Assembly (NCBI RefSeq): GCF_002441885.1
Contig: NZ_JXJT01000004.1
Span: forward strand, 49,158 to 113,157
Direction: 5' to 3'
Length of the DNA stretch: 64,000 nucleotides
Source: Pseudolactococcus chungangensis CAU 28 = DSM 22330
GTDB lineage: Bacteria; Bacillota; Bacilli; Lactobacillales; Streptococcaceae
In this document: one piece after another, positions 10,262-18,557 of the stretch
Position numbering within the stretch: position 1 is the first letter of the stretch
How the letters are laid out: every line of letters begins with the position of its first letter
Notes under the pieces: generated by a model
Databases searched by the model: none
What the model was told of the DNA's origin: nothing
The model's input: the letters and a program-made list of their open reading frames with translations, nothing else
Made by a program: the position numbers and the translations under genes

Positions 10262-11143
10262 GTGGGAGAAGAGATGACAAAAACACCAGTACCACATTTT
10301 GCAGGTATACTAGGCAGTGCTGCCTATCCAATAGAAGCAGGACGATATCGCTTAATTTGGAGCGAAATTTGTCCTTGGAGTCAGCGTATCGCGATTCTTC
10401 GTCGTTTGTTGGGTCTAGAGGATATCATCAGCGAGGGCAAAGTCAATCCAGTTATTACTGAACAAGGGTGGCAGTTTTCATTAGACGAAGGTCAACGTGA
10501 CCCAGTTTTAGATATCGATTATCTCATGGTAATTTATAAGCAAACTGATGTGAATTATCTAGGTCGTGCCACGATTCCCGTCATTGTTGAAGTGACAACG
10601 AAAAAAATTGTCAACAATGAGTCGCAAGAAATCATGCTACAGCTCGAAACCAACTTTTCTGATTTCGTTAAATCAGATGCACCAGACCTCTATCCCAAAA
10701 ATCTTCGTGCTGATATAGATGCCTTGAACGCTATTTTACTCGAAGAAATCAACCAAGGTGTCTATAAGATGAAAAACGCTAAAACTCAAGTTGACTACGA
10801 AAAATATTTCAGCATTTTTTTCAATCGACTTGATGAACTAGATGTTCGCTTAGCAGACCGTCGTTTTCTTTTCGGTGAGCAATTGACGGACAGCGATATT
10901 CGTCTGTATGTTAGTTTAGCACGACTTGATGTAGCCTACTATTCGACCTTCCGTGCTAACCGCAATCGCTTGACAGATTTTCCAAACCTCTGGCGCTATG
11001 CAAAAGAACTTTATCAAATCCCTGCTTTTCGAGAGACGACAAACTTTGATGCCATCAAAAAAGGATTTGCCTTAAATAACTTAGAGGGGAATCCTAACCA
11101 TATTATCCCCTTGGGTCCTGATACAAGTATTTGGAACAAATAA
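10262..11143 (+). CDS. Glutathione S-transferase / glutathionyl-hydroquinone reductase family protein (YqjG/ECM4-like)
   Basis: 293 residues with the catalytic motif SEICPWSQRIAI (Cys near residue 37), the signature of Xi-class transferases that reduce glutathionyl- or related thiol-hydroquinones, and a C-terminal helical GST domain (RRFLFGEQLTDSDIRLYVSL). The GTG at 10262 has AGGAGG 9 bases upstream; the in-frame ATG at 10274 has a weaker GGAGAAG and is an alternative. The natural thiol donor in this organism is not evident from the sequence. Confidence 0.85.
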   Translation: MGEEMTKTPVPHFAGILGSAAYPIEAGRYRLIWSEICPWSQRIAILRRLLGLEDIISEGKVNPVITEQGWQFSLDEGQRDPVLDIDYLMVIYKQTDVNYLGRATIPVIVEVTTKKIVNNESQEIMLQLETNFSDFVKSDAPDLYPKNLRADIDALNAILLEEINQGVYKMKNAKTQVDYEKYFSIFFNRLDELDVRLADRRFLFGEQLTDSDIRLYVSLARLDVAYYSTFRANRNRLTDFPNLWRYAKELYQIPAFRETTNFDAIKKGFALNNLEGNPNHIIPLGPDTSIWNK

Positions 11144-11146
11144 TTA

Positions 11147-11184
11147 AAAAATCTTCAATCTTTTTATCAAGACTGAAGATTTTT
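11147..11184. terminator. Bidirectional terminator between the yqjG-like gene and nrdF
   Basis: 14-bp arms AAAAATCTTCAATC/GACTGAAGATTTTT with one wobble pair, A/T runs on both sides, placed between convergent genes. Confidence 0.85.
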
Positions 11185-11191
11185 CTATGTT

Positions 11192-12154
11192 TTAATCAAA
11201 GACATAATCGTCATCACTCATGGCTTCGACTTGACCAAGCAGGTAACCATTACCAACTTGTGAGAAGAAGTCGTGGTTAACGGTACCAGTTGAGAGCCCA
11301 TTCATGACGATTGGGTTGACGTCTGACGCATTGTCAGGGAACAAGGGATCGAACCCAAGGTTCATCAAAGCTTTGTTGGCATTATAACGCAAGAAGGTCT
11401 TAACTTCTTCAGACCAGCCTAGAACGCCATAGAGGTCATCTGTATAGATTTCTTCGTTGGCATAGAGGTCATACAAAAGTTCGTAAGCCCAAGTTTTGAG
11501 TTTTTCCTGTTCGTCGCTAGAGAGCTCGTCATAGCCAAGTTGGAATTTATAGCCAATATAGGTACCATGAACTGACTCATCGCGGATGATTAATTTGATA
11601 ATTTCTGCAACATTGGCTAATTTATTATTGCCCAAATAATACAAAGGGGTGTAGAAACCACTGTAAAAAAGGAATGTTTCAAGAAAAACTGATGCGACTT
11701 TCTTTTCAAGTGGTGTACCATTTTTATAAATACTGTTGACTTTTTGTGCCTTGTATTGCAGATTTTCGTTGGTATCAATCCAAGAGAAAATCTCGTCAAT
11801 CTCAGTCTTGGTATTGAGCGTTGAGAAAATAGAAGAGTAGGACTTAGCATGAACTGATTCCATGAATTGAATGTTGTTTAGGACAGCCTCTTCATGTTGC
11901 GTCCGCGCATCAGCGCGTAGAGAGTCCATACCTGTATCAGATTGGACTGTATCTAATAGCGTCAGGCCACCAAATACATGGCTGACCAAGTGGCGTTCAA
12001 CGTCAGACAGACCACGCCAGTCGTCTAAGTCGTTTGAAAGTGGGATACGCGTATCTAACCAGAATTGTTCAGTTAATTTTTCCCAAGTTGATTTATCAAT
12101 TAAGTCTTCGATATTATTCCAGTTGATAGCTTTGGTAAAGTTTGGATTTATCAT
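11192..12154 (-). CDS. nrdF: Ribonucleotide reductase class Ib, small subunit NrdF
   Basis: Houses the dimetal (Mn or Fe) site and tyrosyl radical that start ribonucleotide reduction in NrdE. Metal ligands are visible in LTLLDTVQSD (Asp), FMESVHAKSYS (Glu and His, with the nearby radical Tyr), FLETFLFYSGFY (Glu) and RDESVHGTYIGYKF (Glu, His). 320 residues, usual length. Last gene of nrdHIEF; a 116-base gap with a strong hairpin separates it from nrdE, so its level may be set separately by RNA processing. Confidence 0.96.
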   Translation of the reverse strand: MINPNFTKAINWNNIEDLIDKSTWEKLTEQFWLDTRIPLSNDLDDWRGLSDVERHLVSHVFGGLTLLDTVQSDTGMDSLRADARTQHEEAVLNNIQFMESVHAKSYSSIFSTLNTKTEIDEIFSWIDTNENLQYKAQKVNSIYKNGTPLEKKVASVFLETFLFYSGFYTPLYYLGNNKLANVAEIIKLIIRDESVHGTYIGYKFQLGYDELSSDEQEKLKTWAYELLYDLYANEEIYTDDLYGVLGWSEEVKTFLRYNANKALMNLGFDPLFPDNASDVNPIVMNGLSTGTVNHDFFSQVGNGYLLGQVEAMSDDDYVFD

Positions 12155-12222
12155 TCTTTTTTCCGTTTCTAATCAAATCACGTCCCTAGTTGGACAATAA
12201 TTCTATTTTAAAGATCAACGCG

Positions 12223-12258
12223 ATAAGCAGACTACACGATATGCGGCAGTCTGCTTAT
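12223..12258 (-). other. Intercistronic hairpin between nrdE and nrdF
   Basis: Perfect 11-bp stem ATAAGCAGACT/AGTCTGCTTAT with a 14-base loop. There is no U-run after it, so it looks like an mRNA-processing or stabilising element rather than a full terminator. Confidence 0.6.
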
Positions 12259-12270
12259 TGATGATGGTCA

Positions 12271-14424
12271 TTAAATCACGCAAGATTCACATTGGTTGGC
12301 ACCAACTTCATCACCGTTGTCGGTAAATGTGCGGATGTAGTAAATTGATTTAACACCTTTGTGGTGGGCATAGTTACGTAAGATATTCAGGTCACGCGTT
12401 GTTTGCTTGGTATCTGTTTTCCATTCGTAAAGGCCGACAGGCATTTCGCTACGTAAGAACAAGGTCATTGACAAGCCTTGGTCAACGTGTTTCGTCGCTG
12501 CAGCATAGACATCAATCACACGACGCATATCCATATCGTAAGCACTTGTATAGTAAGGAATCGTATCAGTCGCTAAATCGCGTGCTGGATAGTAGATTTT
12601 ACCTGTTTTCTTTTCTTGACGTTCTTCGATACGTTGGGTAATGGGGTGAATACTTGCAGAAACGTCGTTGATATATGAAATCGAACCATTTGGCGCCACT
12701 GCTAGACGGTTTTGGTGGTAAAGACCGTGTGTCATGACATTTTGACGCAGTTCACGCCAGTCGTCAGCAGTTGGAATGTGGATGCCTTCAAATAAAGTAG
12801 ACACTTTATCTGAAAGGTGTTTGTCTTCGATATATTGGTCGAAATAAGTGCCGTCAGCATAGGCTGATTTGTCGAAATCATCAAAAGTTTGACCAGTTTT
12901 GCGAGCAAAATTCATAGATGATTTTAGCGTGTAGAAATTCAACAGCATAAAATAAATATCTGTGAATTCAATTGACTCAGGTGAGCCATAAACCATATGG
13001 TGTTTAGCGAAATATGAGTGAAGGCCCATTGCCCCAAGACCGATCGTATGGGCTTTTTTATTGCCGTTTTTAATCGTTGGGACAGCATCGATATCTGAAT
13101 GATCCGTAACAAACGTTAGCGCTTTAACCATGCTATCAATTGATTTTTCGAAGTTAGGAGATTGCATCAGATTGACAACGTTAGTCGAGCCGAGGTTACA
13201 TGAAATATCAGTACCTAAAGTTTTATAAGTTTGGTCTTCATTAAGTTCTGAGGCTGTTTGCACTTGTAAGATTTCTGAACACAAATTACTCATGACAATC
13301 TTACCGTGGATTGGGTTGGCTTTATTGGCAACATCAATGTTAATGATATATGGATAACCAGATTCTTGTTGTAATTTAGCAATTTCTTGTTCTAAATCAC
13401 GAGCACGAATACGATATTTTTTGATGTTATGATTGGCAAGGAGATTATCGTATTCTGCAGTAATATCAATATAGCTGAAAGGTTTACCATAGATACGCTC
13501 AACGTCATAAGGACTAAACAGGAACATATCCGCATTTTCACGTACAAGTTCATAATATTTATCTGGAACTGTTACACCTAGTGACAAAGTTTTCACACGG
13601 ATTTTTTCATCGGCATTTTCTTTTTTAGTTGACAAAAAGGCCATAATATCCGGATGGAAAACGCTGAGATAAGTCACACCAGCCCCTTGACGTTGCCCAA
13701 GTTGATTAGAGTAGGAGAAGCTATCCTCGTAAAGTTTCATGACAGGAACAACACCACTAGCAGCATTTTCAATGCCTTTAATCGGTGCACCAGCCTCGCG
13801 GAGGTTAGAAAGGTTAATTCCAACACCGCCACCAATACGAGAGAGTTGCAGGGCTGAATTGACTGAACGACCAATACTGTTCATATCGTCAGTTGCTTGA
13901 ATCAAGAAACATGATACAAGCTCGCCACGACGCGAACGACCAGCATTTAAAAAGCTTGGTGTCGCCGGTTGATAACGTTGGTGAATCAGCTCATCAGCTA
14001 GTGATTGCGCTAATTCGATATCACCATCTGCAAAATATAGCGCATTCATCAAAATACGATCTTCGATATTTTCTAGATAGAATTCACCATCATTCGTTTT
14101 CAGGGCATATTGTTGATAAAATTTATAGGCAGCCATGAATGATTTGAATTGAAAATTTTGCGCATAGAGCCAGTCGGACAGCTCAGTGATAAAATCAATC
14201 GAGTATTTTTTGATAAAGTCTGATTCGATATAATCATGTTCTAATAAATAGGTGATTTTTTCTGCAACTGTTGGAAAGGTTTTGAGATTAGGTCGCACAT
14301 TTTCTTCGAAAAAGGCAAGTAGAGCCTCGTGATCCTTGTGCAAAGGGATTTGACCATTGACAGGGATATTGATTTCATTATTTAAACGGAAATATGACAC
14401 ATTTTCCAAAGTTTTTAAAGACAT
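12271..14424 (-). CDS. nrdE: Ribonucleotide reductase class Ib, large subunit NrdE
   Basis: Catalytic subunit reducing NDPs to dNDPs, 717 residues. Features include LVSCFLIQATDDMNSI (active-site Cys), the radical-site region SNLCSEILQV, and a C-terminal CESCVI tail that shuttles electrons from NrdH. The short N-terminus lacks an ATP-cone domain, as expected for class Ib. Lies 3 bases after nrdI with no good ribosome site of its own, so translation is coupled. Confidence 0.97.
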   Translation of the reverse strand: MSLKTLENVSYFRLNNEINIPVNGQIPLHKDHEALLAFFEENVRPNLKTFPTVAEKITYLLEHDYIESDFIKKYSIDFITELSDWLYAQNFQFKSFMAAYKFYQQYALKTNDGEFYLENIEDRILMNALYFADGDIELAQSLADELIHQRYQPATPSFLNAGRSRRGELVSCFLIQATDDMNSIGRSVNSALQLSRIGGGVGINLSNLREAGAPIKGIENAASGVVPVMKLYEDSFSYSNQLGQRQGAGVTYLSVFHPDIMAFLSTKKENADEKIRVKTLSLGVTVPDKYYELVRENADMFLFSPYDVERIYGKPFSYIDITAEYDNLLANHNIKKYRIRARDLEQEIAKLQQESGYPYIINIDVANKANPIHGKIVMSNLCSEILQVQTASELNEDQTYKTLGTDISCNLGSTNVVNLMQSPNFEKSIDSMVKALTFVTDHSDIDAVPTIKNGNKKAHTIGLGAMGLHSYFAKHHMVYGSPESIEFTDIYFMLLNFYTLKSSMNFARKTGQTFDDFDKSAYADGTYFDQYIEDKHLSDKVSTLFEGIHIPTADDWRELRQNVMTHGLYHQNRLAVAPNGSISYINDVSASIHPITQRIEERQEKKTGKIYYPARDLATDTIPYYTSAYDMDMRRVIDVYAAATKHVDQGLSMTLFLRSEMPVGLYEWKTDTKQTTRDLNILRNYAHHKGVKSIYYIRTFTDNGDEVGANQCESCVI

Positions 14425-14427
14425 AGG

Positions 14428-14784
14428 TTAATAGCTTTCTAAGATAGAGTTAACAGCAGTGACATCTTCATCAGTTCCATTGAACTCAAAATCATATAAA
14501 ATCGGCACGTTAAACTCGGCCGATAAATCTTTAGCAGAATAAATATAAAGCTCAGCAAAATTGCGATTACCACTGGCGATAATTCCTTGGCAATTAGATG
14601 CATTTTCTACCATAAAATCCCAAACCTCTTGAAGGATTTCCTTCTCGTAAGTTGGGATGATTAAAATAAATGGTTCAGATAAAATGAGCGTATCAGTGAC
14701 TGCGACAGCCTGGTCATCAGCTAGAGTCAGCTTTTTTACGAAACGACTAACTTGTCTCGTCACGCTATAATAGGCAATTTTCAT
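14428..14784 (-). CDS. nrdI: Flavodoxin-like NrdI
   Basis: FMN protein that supplies oxidant for assembly of the dimanganese-tyrosyl cofactor of NrdF. 118 residues with YYSVTRQVSRFVKKL at the phosphate loop and IIASGNRNFAELY near the flavin. Overlaps nrdH by 4 bases. Confidence 0.95.
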   Translation of the reverse strand: MKIAYYSVTRQVSRFVKKLTLADDQAVAVTDTLILSEPFILIIPTYEKEILQEVWDFMVENASNCQGIIASGNRNFAELYIYSAKDLSAEFNVPILYDFEFNGTDEDVTAVNSILESY

Positions 14785-14999
14785 ATCAATTTCGCTAATT
14801 CAGTAGGACGGAATCCTGAGAATGACACCTCATCTTTAACGATAATTGGTGCAGCCATAAAGCCCATTGCTTTAATTTCCTCGATATATTGTGGTTCGTC
14901 ATCGATATTAATTTCTTTATATTGGACTGCTTTATCAGTCAACCATTTTTTAACCATGTTACATTGCATACAATTATTTTTTGAAAATACGGTTACCAT
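14781..14999 (-). CDS. nrdH: Glutaredoxin-like NrdH redoxin
   Basis: Electron donor for NrdEF, reduced by thioredoxin reductase in known systems. 72 residues with the redox pair CMQC at residues 10-13 and the C-terminal FSGFRPTEL typical of NrdH. First gene of the operon; AAGGGG precedes the ATG. Confidence 0.96.
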   Translation of the reverse strand: MVTVFSKNNCMQCNMVKKWLTDKAVQYKEINIDDEPQYIEEIKAMGFMAAPIIVKDEVSFSGFRPTELAKLI

Positions 15000-15033
15000 T
15001 TGGATACCCCTTTTATTAGTTTATTGTCTCTAT

Positions 15034-15083
15034 ATTTTAGCAATAAAAAAATATCTAGTCAACAATTTAAACTAGATATTGTG
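15034..15083 (-). promoter_or_regulatory. nrdHIEF promoter with overlapping NrdR-like boxes
   Basis: Minus-strand -35 TTGACT (15057-15062) and -10 TAAAAT (15034-15039) are 17 bases apart. A perfect 10-bp inverted repeat AATATCTAGT (15050-15059) / ACTAGATATT (15071-15080) covers the -35. The upstream copy CACAATATCTAGTT resembles the NrdR box, so NrdR repression is inferred. Confidence 0.75.
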
Positions 15084-15103
15084 ATGTTTTTCTGAACAAC
15101 CCA

Positions 15104-15748
15104 CTATATGTTGTGTTTTTGGTGGGTTATGTTTAAACCGAAGTTAAAGATATTCTCGGTTTTATTTCGGATTCTTGTGATATTATCGCGATGTCGAACG
15201 ATAATGAAACAAACTATAAATAAAACAACACTTGTAAATAACCAATCATAAGAAGTGAATATGAGATGAAAGGCTGGGAGAACTAATAATAAAATAGCCG
15301 CAACACCTGCACTCAATACACTGGCAAATGATACCATGCTGGTTAAATAAAACGTAATAAAGAACACAATTACCAATAGTAGGATAAATTTAGGACTATA
15401 ACCTAAAAGCATACCAGCCGCTGTTGCGACAGCCTTACCACCTTGGAAATGGTTGAAGATAGAAAAAGTATGACCCAGTACGGCGAATAAACCAAATAAG
15501 GCCGGTGAGATTGTCTCTATCCCGAAAATTAATGGTAAAACAGTAGCTAGTGTACCTTTTAGCAAGTCCATTGCAAAGACAATTGTACCTGCTTTTTTAC
15601 CTAAGATTCTGAAAGTATTGGTCGTACCAATGTTACCAGAACCAAAGTCACGTAAGTTTTTGTGGAAAAAATAATGACCAATCCACAGACCCGAAGGAAT
15701 CGAACCTAATAAGTAGGCGACTAATAATAATAATAATATCGTTGTCAT
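15104..15748 (-). CDS. plsY: Acyl-phosphate:glycerol-3-phosphate acyltransferase PlsY
   Basis: Integral membrane enzyme that puts the first acyl chain on glycerol-3-phosphate. 214 residues with about five membrane helices and the three family motifs: YLLGSIPSGLWIG, GSGNIGTTNTFR and HTFSIFNHFQGGKAVATA. The end carries an extra basic cytoplasmic tail. No ribosome site precedes the ATG; instead a -10 box ends 6 bases upstream. Divergent from hdiR. Confidence 0.95.
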   Translation of the reverse strand: MTTILLLLLVAYLLGSIPSGLWIGHYFFHKNLRDFGSGNIGTTNTFRILGKKAGTIVFAMDLLKGTLATVLPLIFGIETISPALFGLFAVLGHTFSIFNHFQGGKAVATAAGMLLGYSPKFILLLVIVFFITFYLTSMVSFASVLSAGVAAILLLVLPAFHLIFTSYDWLFTSVVLFIVCFIIVRHRDNITRIRNKTENIFNFGLNITHQKHNI

Positions 15749-15763
15749 TACTACATTATATCA
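15749..15763 (-). promoter_or_regulatory. Extended -10 promoter 6 nt before the plsY ATG (leaderless candidate)
   Basis: Minus-strand TGATATAAT (15763-15755) followed by GTAGTA and ATG. No Shine-Dalgarno can fit, so a leaderless transcript is predicted. The -35 region overlaps that of hdiR on the other strand. Confidence 0.6.
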
Positions 15764-15777
15764 AAAAAACTATTGAT

Positions 15778-15806
15778 TTGACATGGTAATATAAAAATTA
15801 TATACT
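15778..15806 (+). promoter_or_regulatory. hdiR promoter
   Basis: TTGACA (15778-15783), 17-base spacer, TATACT (15801-15806): a near-consensus sigma-A promoter whose -10 is already inside the operator palindrome. Confidence 0.85.
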
Positions 15807-15836
15807 ATTGTTAGTTTAAAAAACTAACAATAGTAT
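15802..15836. promoter_or_regulatory. HdiR operator: perfect palindrome
   Basis: Perfect inverted repeat with 16-bp arms (ATACTATTGTTAGTTT and its complement) and a 3-base centre, covering the -10 and transcription start of hdiR and ending next to its AGGAGG site. This is the layout of negative autoregulation. Confidence 0.85.
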
Positions 15837-15847
15837 AGGAGGATGAC

Positions 15848-16540
15848 ATGTCAATCGCAAATCAATTAAAGCAACTCAGGGAAGCTAAAGGTTTATCTCA
15901 ACGTGAAGTTGCTAAAAAAATAGGAGTTGCCAATACTTCTTATTTTGCCTGGGAGCGCGGTAAAACAAAGCCAAAAAAGGATAATTTGTTGAAGCTCTCT
16001 AATATCTTTAGTATCCCCTATGAAAATTTAATCAAAGATGAGGCGGCAGATTTATTATCAGCATTTCATCAGCTAACAGATAAACGAAAGGAAAAAGTCA
16101 TGAGCTATACACAAGACCAACTGTCAGAACAAAATCAAGTGCAAGCTGAAAAAATCGTTAAGTTATTTCCATATAAAGTCTACGAAAAATTATCAGCAGG
16201 TACAGGATTTTCATATATGGACGATGGTAGCTATGATACCGTCTATTTTGATGCTGAATTAGCATATGACTTTGCCAGCTGGGTTTATGGCGACTCAATG
16301 GAACCAGTTTATACTAATGGTTCTGTGGTCTTGATTAAAGATACCTCTTTTGATTATGATGGGGCGATTTATGCCATTGATTGGGAAGGGCAGACCTATA
16401 TCAAAAAAGTCTATAAAGAAGAAGAAGGTCTACGACTTGTTTCTATTAATGAAAAATATCAAGATAAATTTGCACCTTATGACGAAGAACCGCGCATTGT
16501 CGGAAAAATCATTGGCAATTTCTTTCCAGTTGATATCTAA
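15848..16540 (+). CDS. hdiR: LexA-like self-cleaving repressor HdiR
   Basis: DNA-damage-responsive repressor of lactococci. N-terminal XRE helix-turn-helix (residues 5-60; GLSQREVAKKIGVANTSYF), linker, then an S24 peptidase domain. The autocleavage site is Ala117-Gly118 (KLSAGTG), the nucleophile Ser150 (GDSMEP) and the general base Lys in TYIKKVYK near 186-187. RecA-stimulated cleavage followed by Clp proteolysis of the N-terminal piece is known for the L. lactis protein. The AGGAGG at 15837 abuts its own operator. Confidence 0.92.
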   Translation: MSIANQLKQLREAKGLSQREVAKKIGVANTSYFAWERGKTKPKKDNLLKLSNIFSIPYENLIKDEAADLLSAFHQLTDKRKEKVMSYTQDQLSEQNQVQAEKIVKLFPYKVYEKLSAGTGFSYMDDGSYDTVYFDAELAYDFASWVYGDSMEPVYTNGSVVLIKDTSFDYDGAIYAIDWEGQTYIKKVYKEEEGLRLVSINEKYQDKFAPYDEEPRIVGKIIGNFFPVDI

Positions 16541-16555
16541 TTGAACTATACCAAT
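16540..16555. promoter_or_regulatory. NagR/dre-like operator 1 upstream of glmS
   Basis: ATTGAACTATACCAAT, identical to the copy at 16629-16644. The complement ATTGGTATAGTTCAAT resembles the dre site of GntR-family NagR/YvoA. Begins at the last base of the hdiR stop codon, 17 bases upstream of the glmS -35. Confidence 0.65.
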
Positions 16556-16572
16556 AAAAAAACAGTTATCAC

Positions 16573-16601
16573 TTGACATTCCTAATTCTTTTGTTTATCA
16601 T
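16573..16601 (+). promoter_or_regulatory. glmS promoter
   Basis: TTGACA (16573-16578), 17-base spacer, TATCAT (16596-16601). The two identical operator-like sites lie on either side. Confidence 0.8.
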
Positions 16602-16628
16602 ACATATATCAAGTTCGTGAAACGAATT

Positions 16629-16644
16629 ATTGAACTATACCAAT
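16629..16644. promoter_or_regulatory. NagR/dre-like operator 2 in the glmS leader
   Basis: Second exact copy of ATTGAACTATACCAAT, between the predicted transcription start and the ribosome site, suited to blocking elongation or looping with site 1. Confidence 0.65.
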
Positions 16645-16663
16645 TTTAAAAAGAGGAAATAAT

Positions 16664-18481
16664 ATGTGTGGGATTGTCGGAGTAGTTGGAAATAAAAATG
16701 CACGTGATATTTTAATGCAAGGATTAGAAAAACTTGAATATCGCGGCTATGATAGCGCTGGGATACTCGTTACCAATCAAAATCAAAATGCAAAACTTAT
16801 CAAGTCAGTTGGTCGAATTGCCGACTTACGCGAAAAAATCGGCATGGACGTAGCTGGCACTGCGGGGATTGGTCATACACGTTGGGCAACACATGGTAAA
16901 CCTTCGGAAACCAATGCACATCCTCATACATCAACAGACGGTCGCTTCGTTCTAGTTCATAACGGTGTCATTGAAAACTATCTTGATATCAAAAACGAAT
17001 ACCTAGCAGGAGACGCTTTCAATGGCCAAACTGATACAGAAGTTGCTGTTCATTTGGTGGCTAAACTTGCTGAAACTGAGAACATTAGTACACTTGAAGC
17101 TTTCAAAAAAGCCCTAACAATTATTGAAGGTTCTTATGCTTTTGCCTTGATGGATGCAACTGAACCTGATGTCATCTATGTTGCTAAAAATAAATCACCA
17201 CTTTTAATTGGTCTTGGTGATGGTTATAACATGGTATGTTCAGATGCCATGGCTATGATCCGTGAAACAAGTGAATTTATGGAAATTCACGACCATGAAT
17301 TAGTGATTTTGACTCAAAACGCTGTTGAAATTCATGATTTGGAAGGCAATATCTTGTCTCGAGACAGTTATACAGCTGAACTGGATCTTTCTGACATCGG
17401 CAAAGGAACTTATCCTTTCTACATGCTTAAAGAAATCGATGAACAACCAGCTGTTATGCGTAAACTTAGCCAAGTCTATGCAGATGAGTCAGGTAATGTC
17501 AAAGTAGATGATGCTATTGTTCAGGCTCTAGTTGAAGCTGACCGTATTTATATCATTGCTGCAGGGACTTCCTACAATGCTGGCTATGCTAGCAAGTATT
17601 TATTAGAAGAATTGACTGAAAAACCCGTTGAGCTTGGTATTGCATCAGAGTGGGGCTATAATATGCCACGTCTTTCTAAAAAACCATTCTTTATTTTCTT
17701 ATCACAATCAGGTGAAACCGCTGATAGCCGTCAAGTTTTAGTGAAAGCAAATGAATTAGGCATTCCAAGTCTAACAGTTACCAACGTTCCGGGGTCAACT
17801 TTGTCACGTGAAGCAAGTTTCACACTGCTCTTACATGCAGGACCTGAAATTGCCGTAGCCTCTACAAAAGCTTACACTGCACAAATTGCAGCCTTGGCAT
17901 TTTTAGCGAAAGCCACAGGTACTGCAATTCATAATGAGAAAGCTGCAAATTTCGATGTCGTCCACGAGTTATCAATTGTCGCACAATCAATTGAAGCTAC
18001 CTTATCTGAAAAAGAGTTAATAGAAAGCAAAGTAACAGGATTGCTGGAAACAACTCGTAATGCTTTTTATATTGGGCGCGGACAAGATTACTATGTATCA
18101 ATGGAAGCGAGCCTCAAACTCAAAGAAATTTCATATATCCAATGTGAAGGATTTGCAGCAGGCGAACTCAAGCACGGCACAATCGCTTTAATTGAAGATA
18201 ACACACCAGTTATCGCACTTATCTCAAATAACCCCAAAGTCGCTGCTCACACCCGTGGCAATGTATCTGAGGTTGCAGCACGCGGTGCAAACGTTGTGAC
18301 AATAGTAGAACAAGACGCTGCCATTGAAGGCGACGACATTGTGATTAATAACGTTCATCCCTACCTATCAAGTATTTCAATGGTCATTCCAACACAACTT
18401 ATCGCCTACTACGCTAGCTTACACCGTGGCTTAGATGTTGACAAACCACGTAATTTGGCTAAGTCTGTGACAGTTGAATAG
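16664..18481 (+). CDS. glmS: Glutamine-fructose-6-phosphate aminotransferase GlmS
   Basis: Makes glucosamine-6-phosphate from fructose-6-phosphate and glutamine, the entry step to UDP-GlcNAc and peptidoglycan. N-terminal glutaminase domain with nucleophile Cys2 (MCGIVGVVG), GHTRWATHG and NGVIENY. The sugar-isomerase domains show GTSYNAGYASKY, SQSGETADSRQ and ASTKAYTAQ, and the protein ends KSVTVE. 605 residues, normal. The leader is too short for the glmS ribozyme; control is likely transcriptional through the dre-like sites. Confidence 0.97.
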   Translation: MCGIVGVVGNKNARDILMQGLEKLEYRGYDSAGILVTNQNQNAKLIKSVGRIADLREKIGMDVAGTAGIGHTRWATHGKPSETNAHPHTSTDGRFVLVHNGVIENYLDIKNEYLAGDAFNGQTDTEVAVHLVAKLAETENISTLEAFKKALTIIEGSYAFALMDATEPDVIYVAKNKSPLLIGLGDGYNMVCSDAMAMIRETSEFMEIHDHELVILTQNAVEIHDLEGNILSRDSYTAELDLSDIGKGTYPFYMLKEIDEQPAVMRKLSQVYADESGNVKVDDAIVQALVEADRIYIIAAGTSYNAGYASKYLLEELTEKPVELGIASEWGYNMPRLSKKPFFIFLSQSGETADSRQVLVKANELGIPSLTVTNVPGSTLSREASFTLLLHAGPEIAVASTKAYTAQIAALAFLAKATGTAIHNEKAANFDVVHELSIVAQSIEATLSEKELIESKVTGLLETTRNAFYIGRGQDYYVSMEASLKLKEISYIQCEGFAAGELKHGTIALIEDNTPVIALISNNPKVAAHTRGNVSEVAARGANVVTIVEQDAAIEGDDIVINNVHPYLSSISMVIPTQLIAYYASLHRGLDVDKPRNLAKSVTVE

Positions 18482-18523
18482 CACAATAATAACTGCTGAA
18501 AATTTTTGTTCATTAGTATAAAA

Positions 18524-18557
18524 AAAGTTGAGAAACCTCATTTCTCAACTTTTCTTT
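18524..18557. terminator. Bidirectional terminator, glmS / gatD
   Basis: AAAAGTTGAGAAA/TTTCTCAACTTTT, 13-bp arms and 5-base loop, with A/T runs on both sides. The hairpin overlaps the gatD stop codon and last codons. Confidence 0.85.

Noticed and set aside
12223..12258. nrdE-nrdF hairpin as a terminator
   Set aside because: No U-run follows and nrdF has no promoter that I can see in the gap.
15098..15128. AACCCAC/GTGGGTT hairpin in the end of plsY as a terminator
   Set aside because: A real inverted repeat, but with a long loop and no U-run; left unassigned.
16556..16663. glmS ribozyme
   Set aside because: The leader after the promoter is only about 55 bases and lacks the conserved core.
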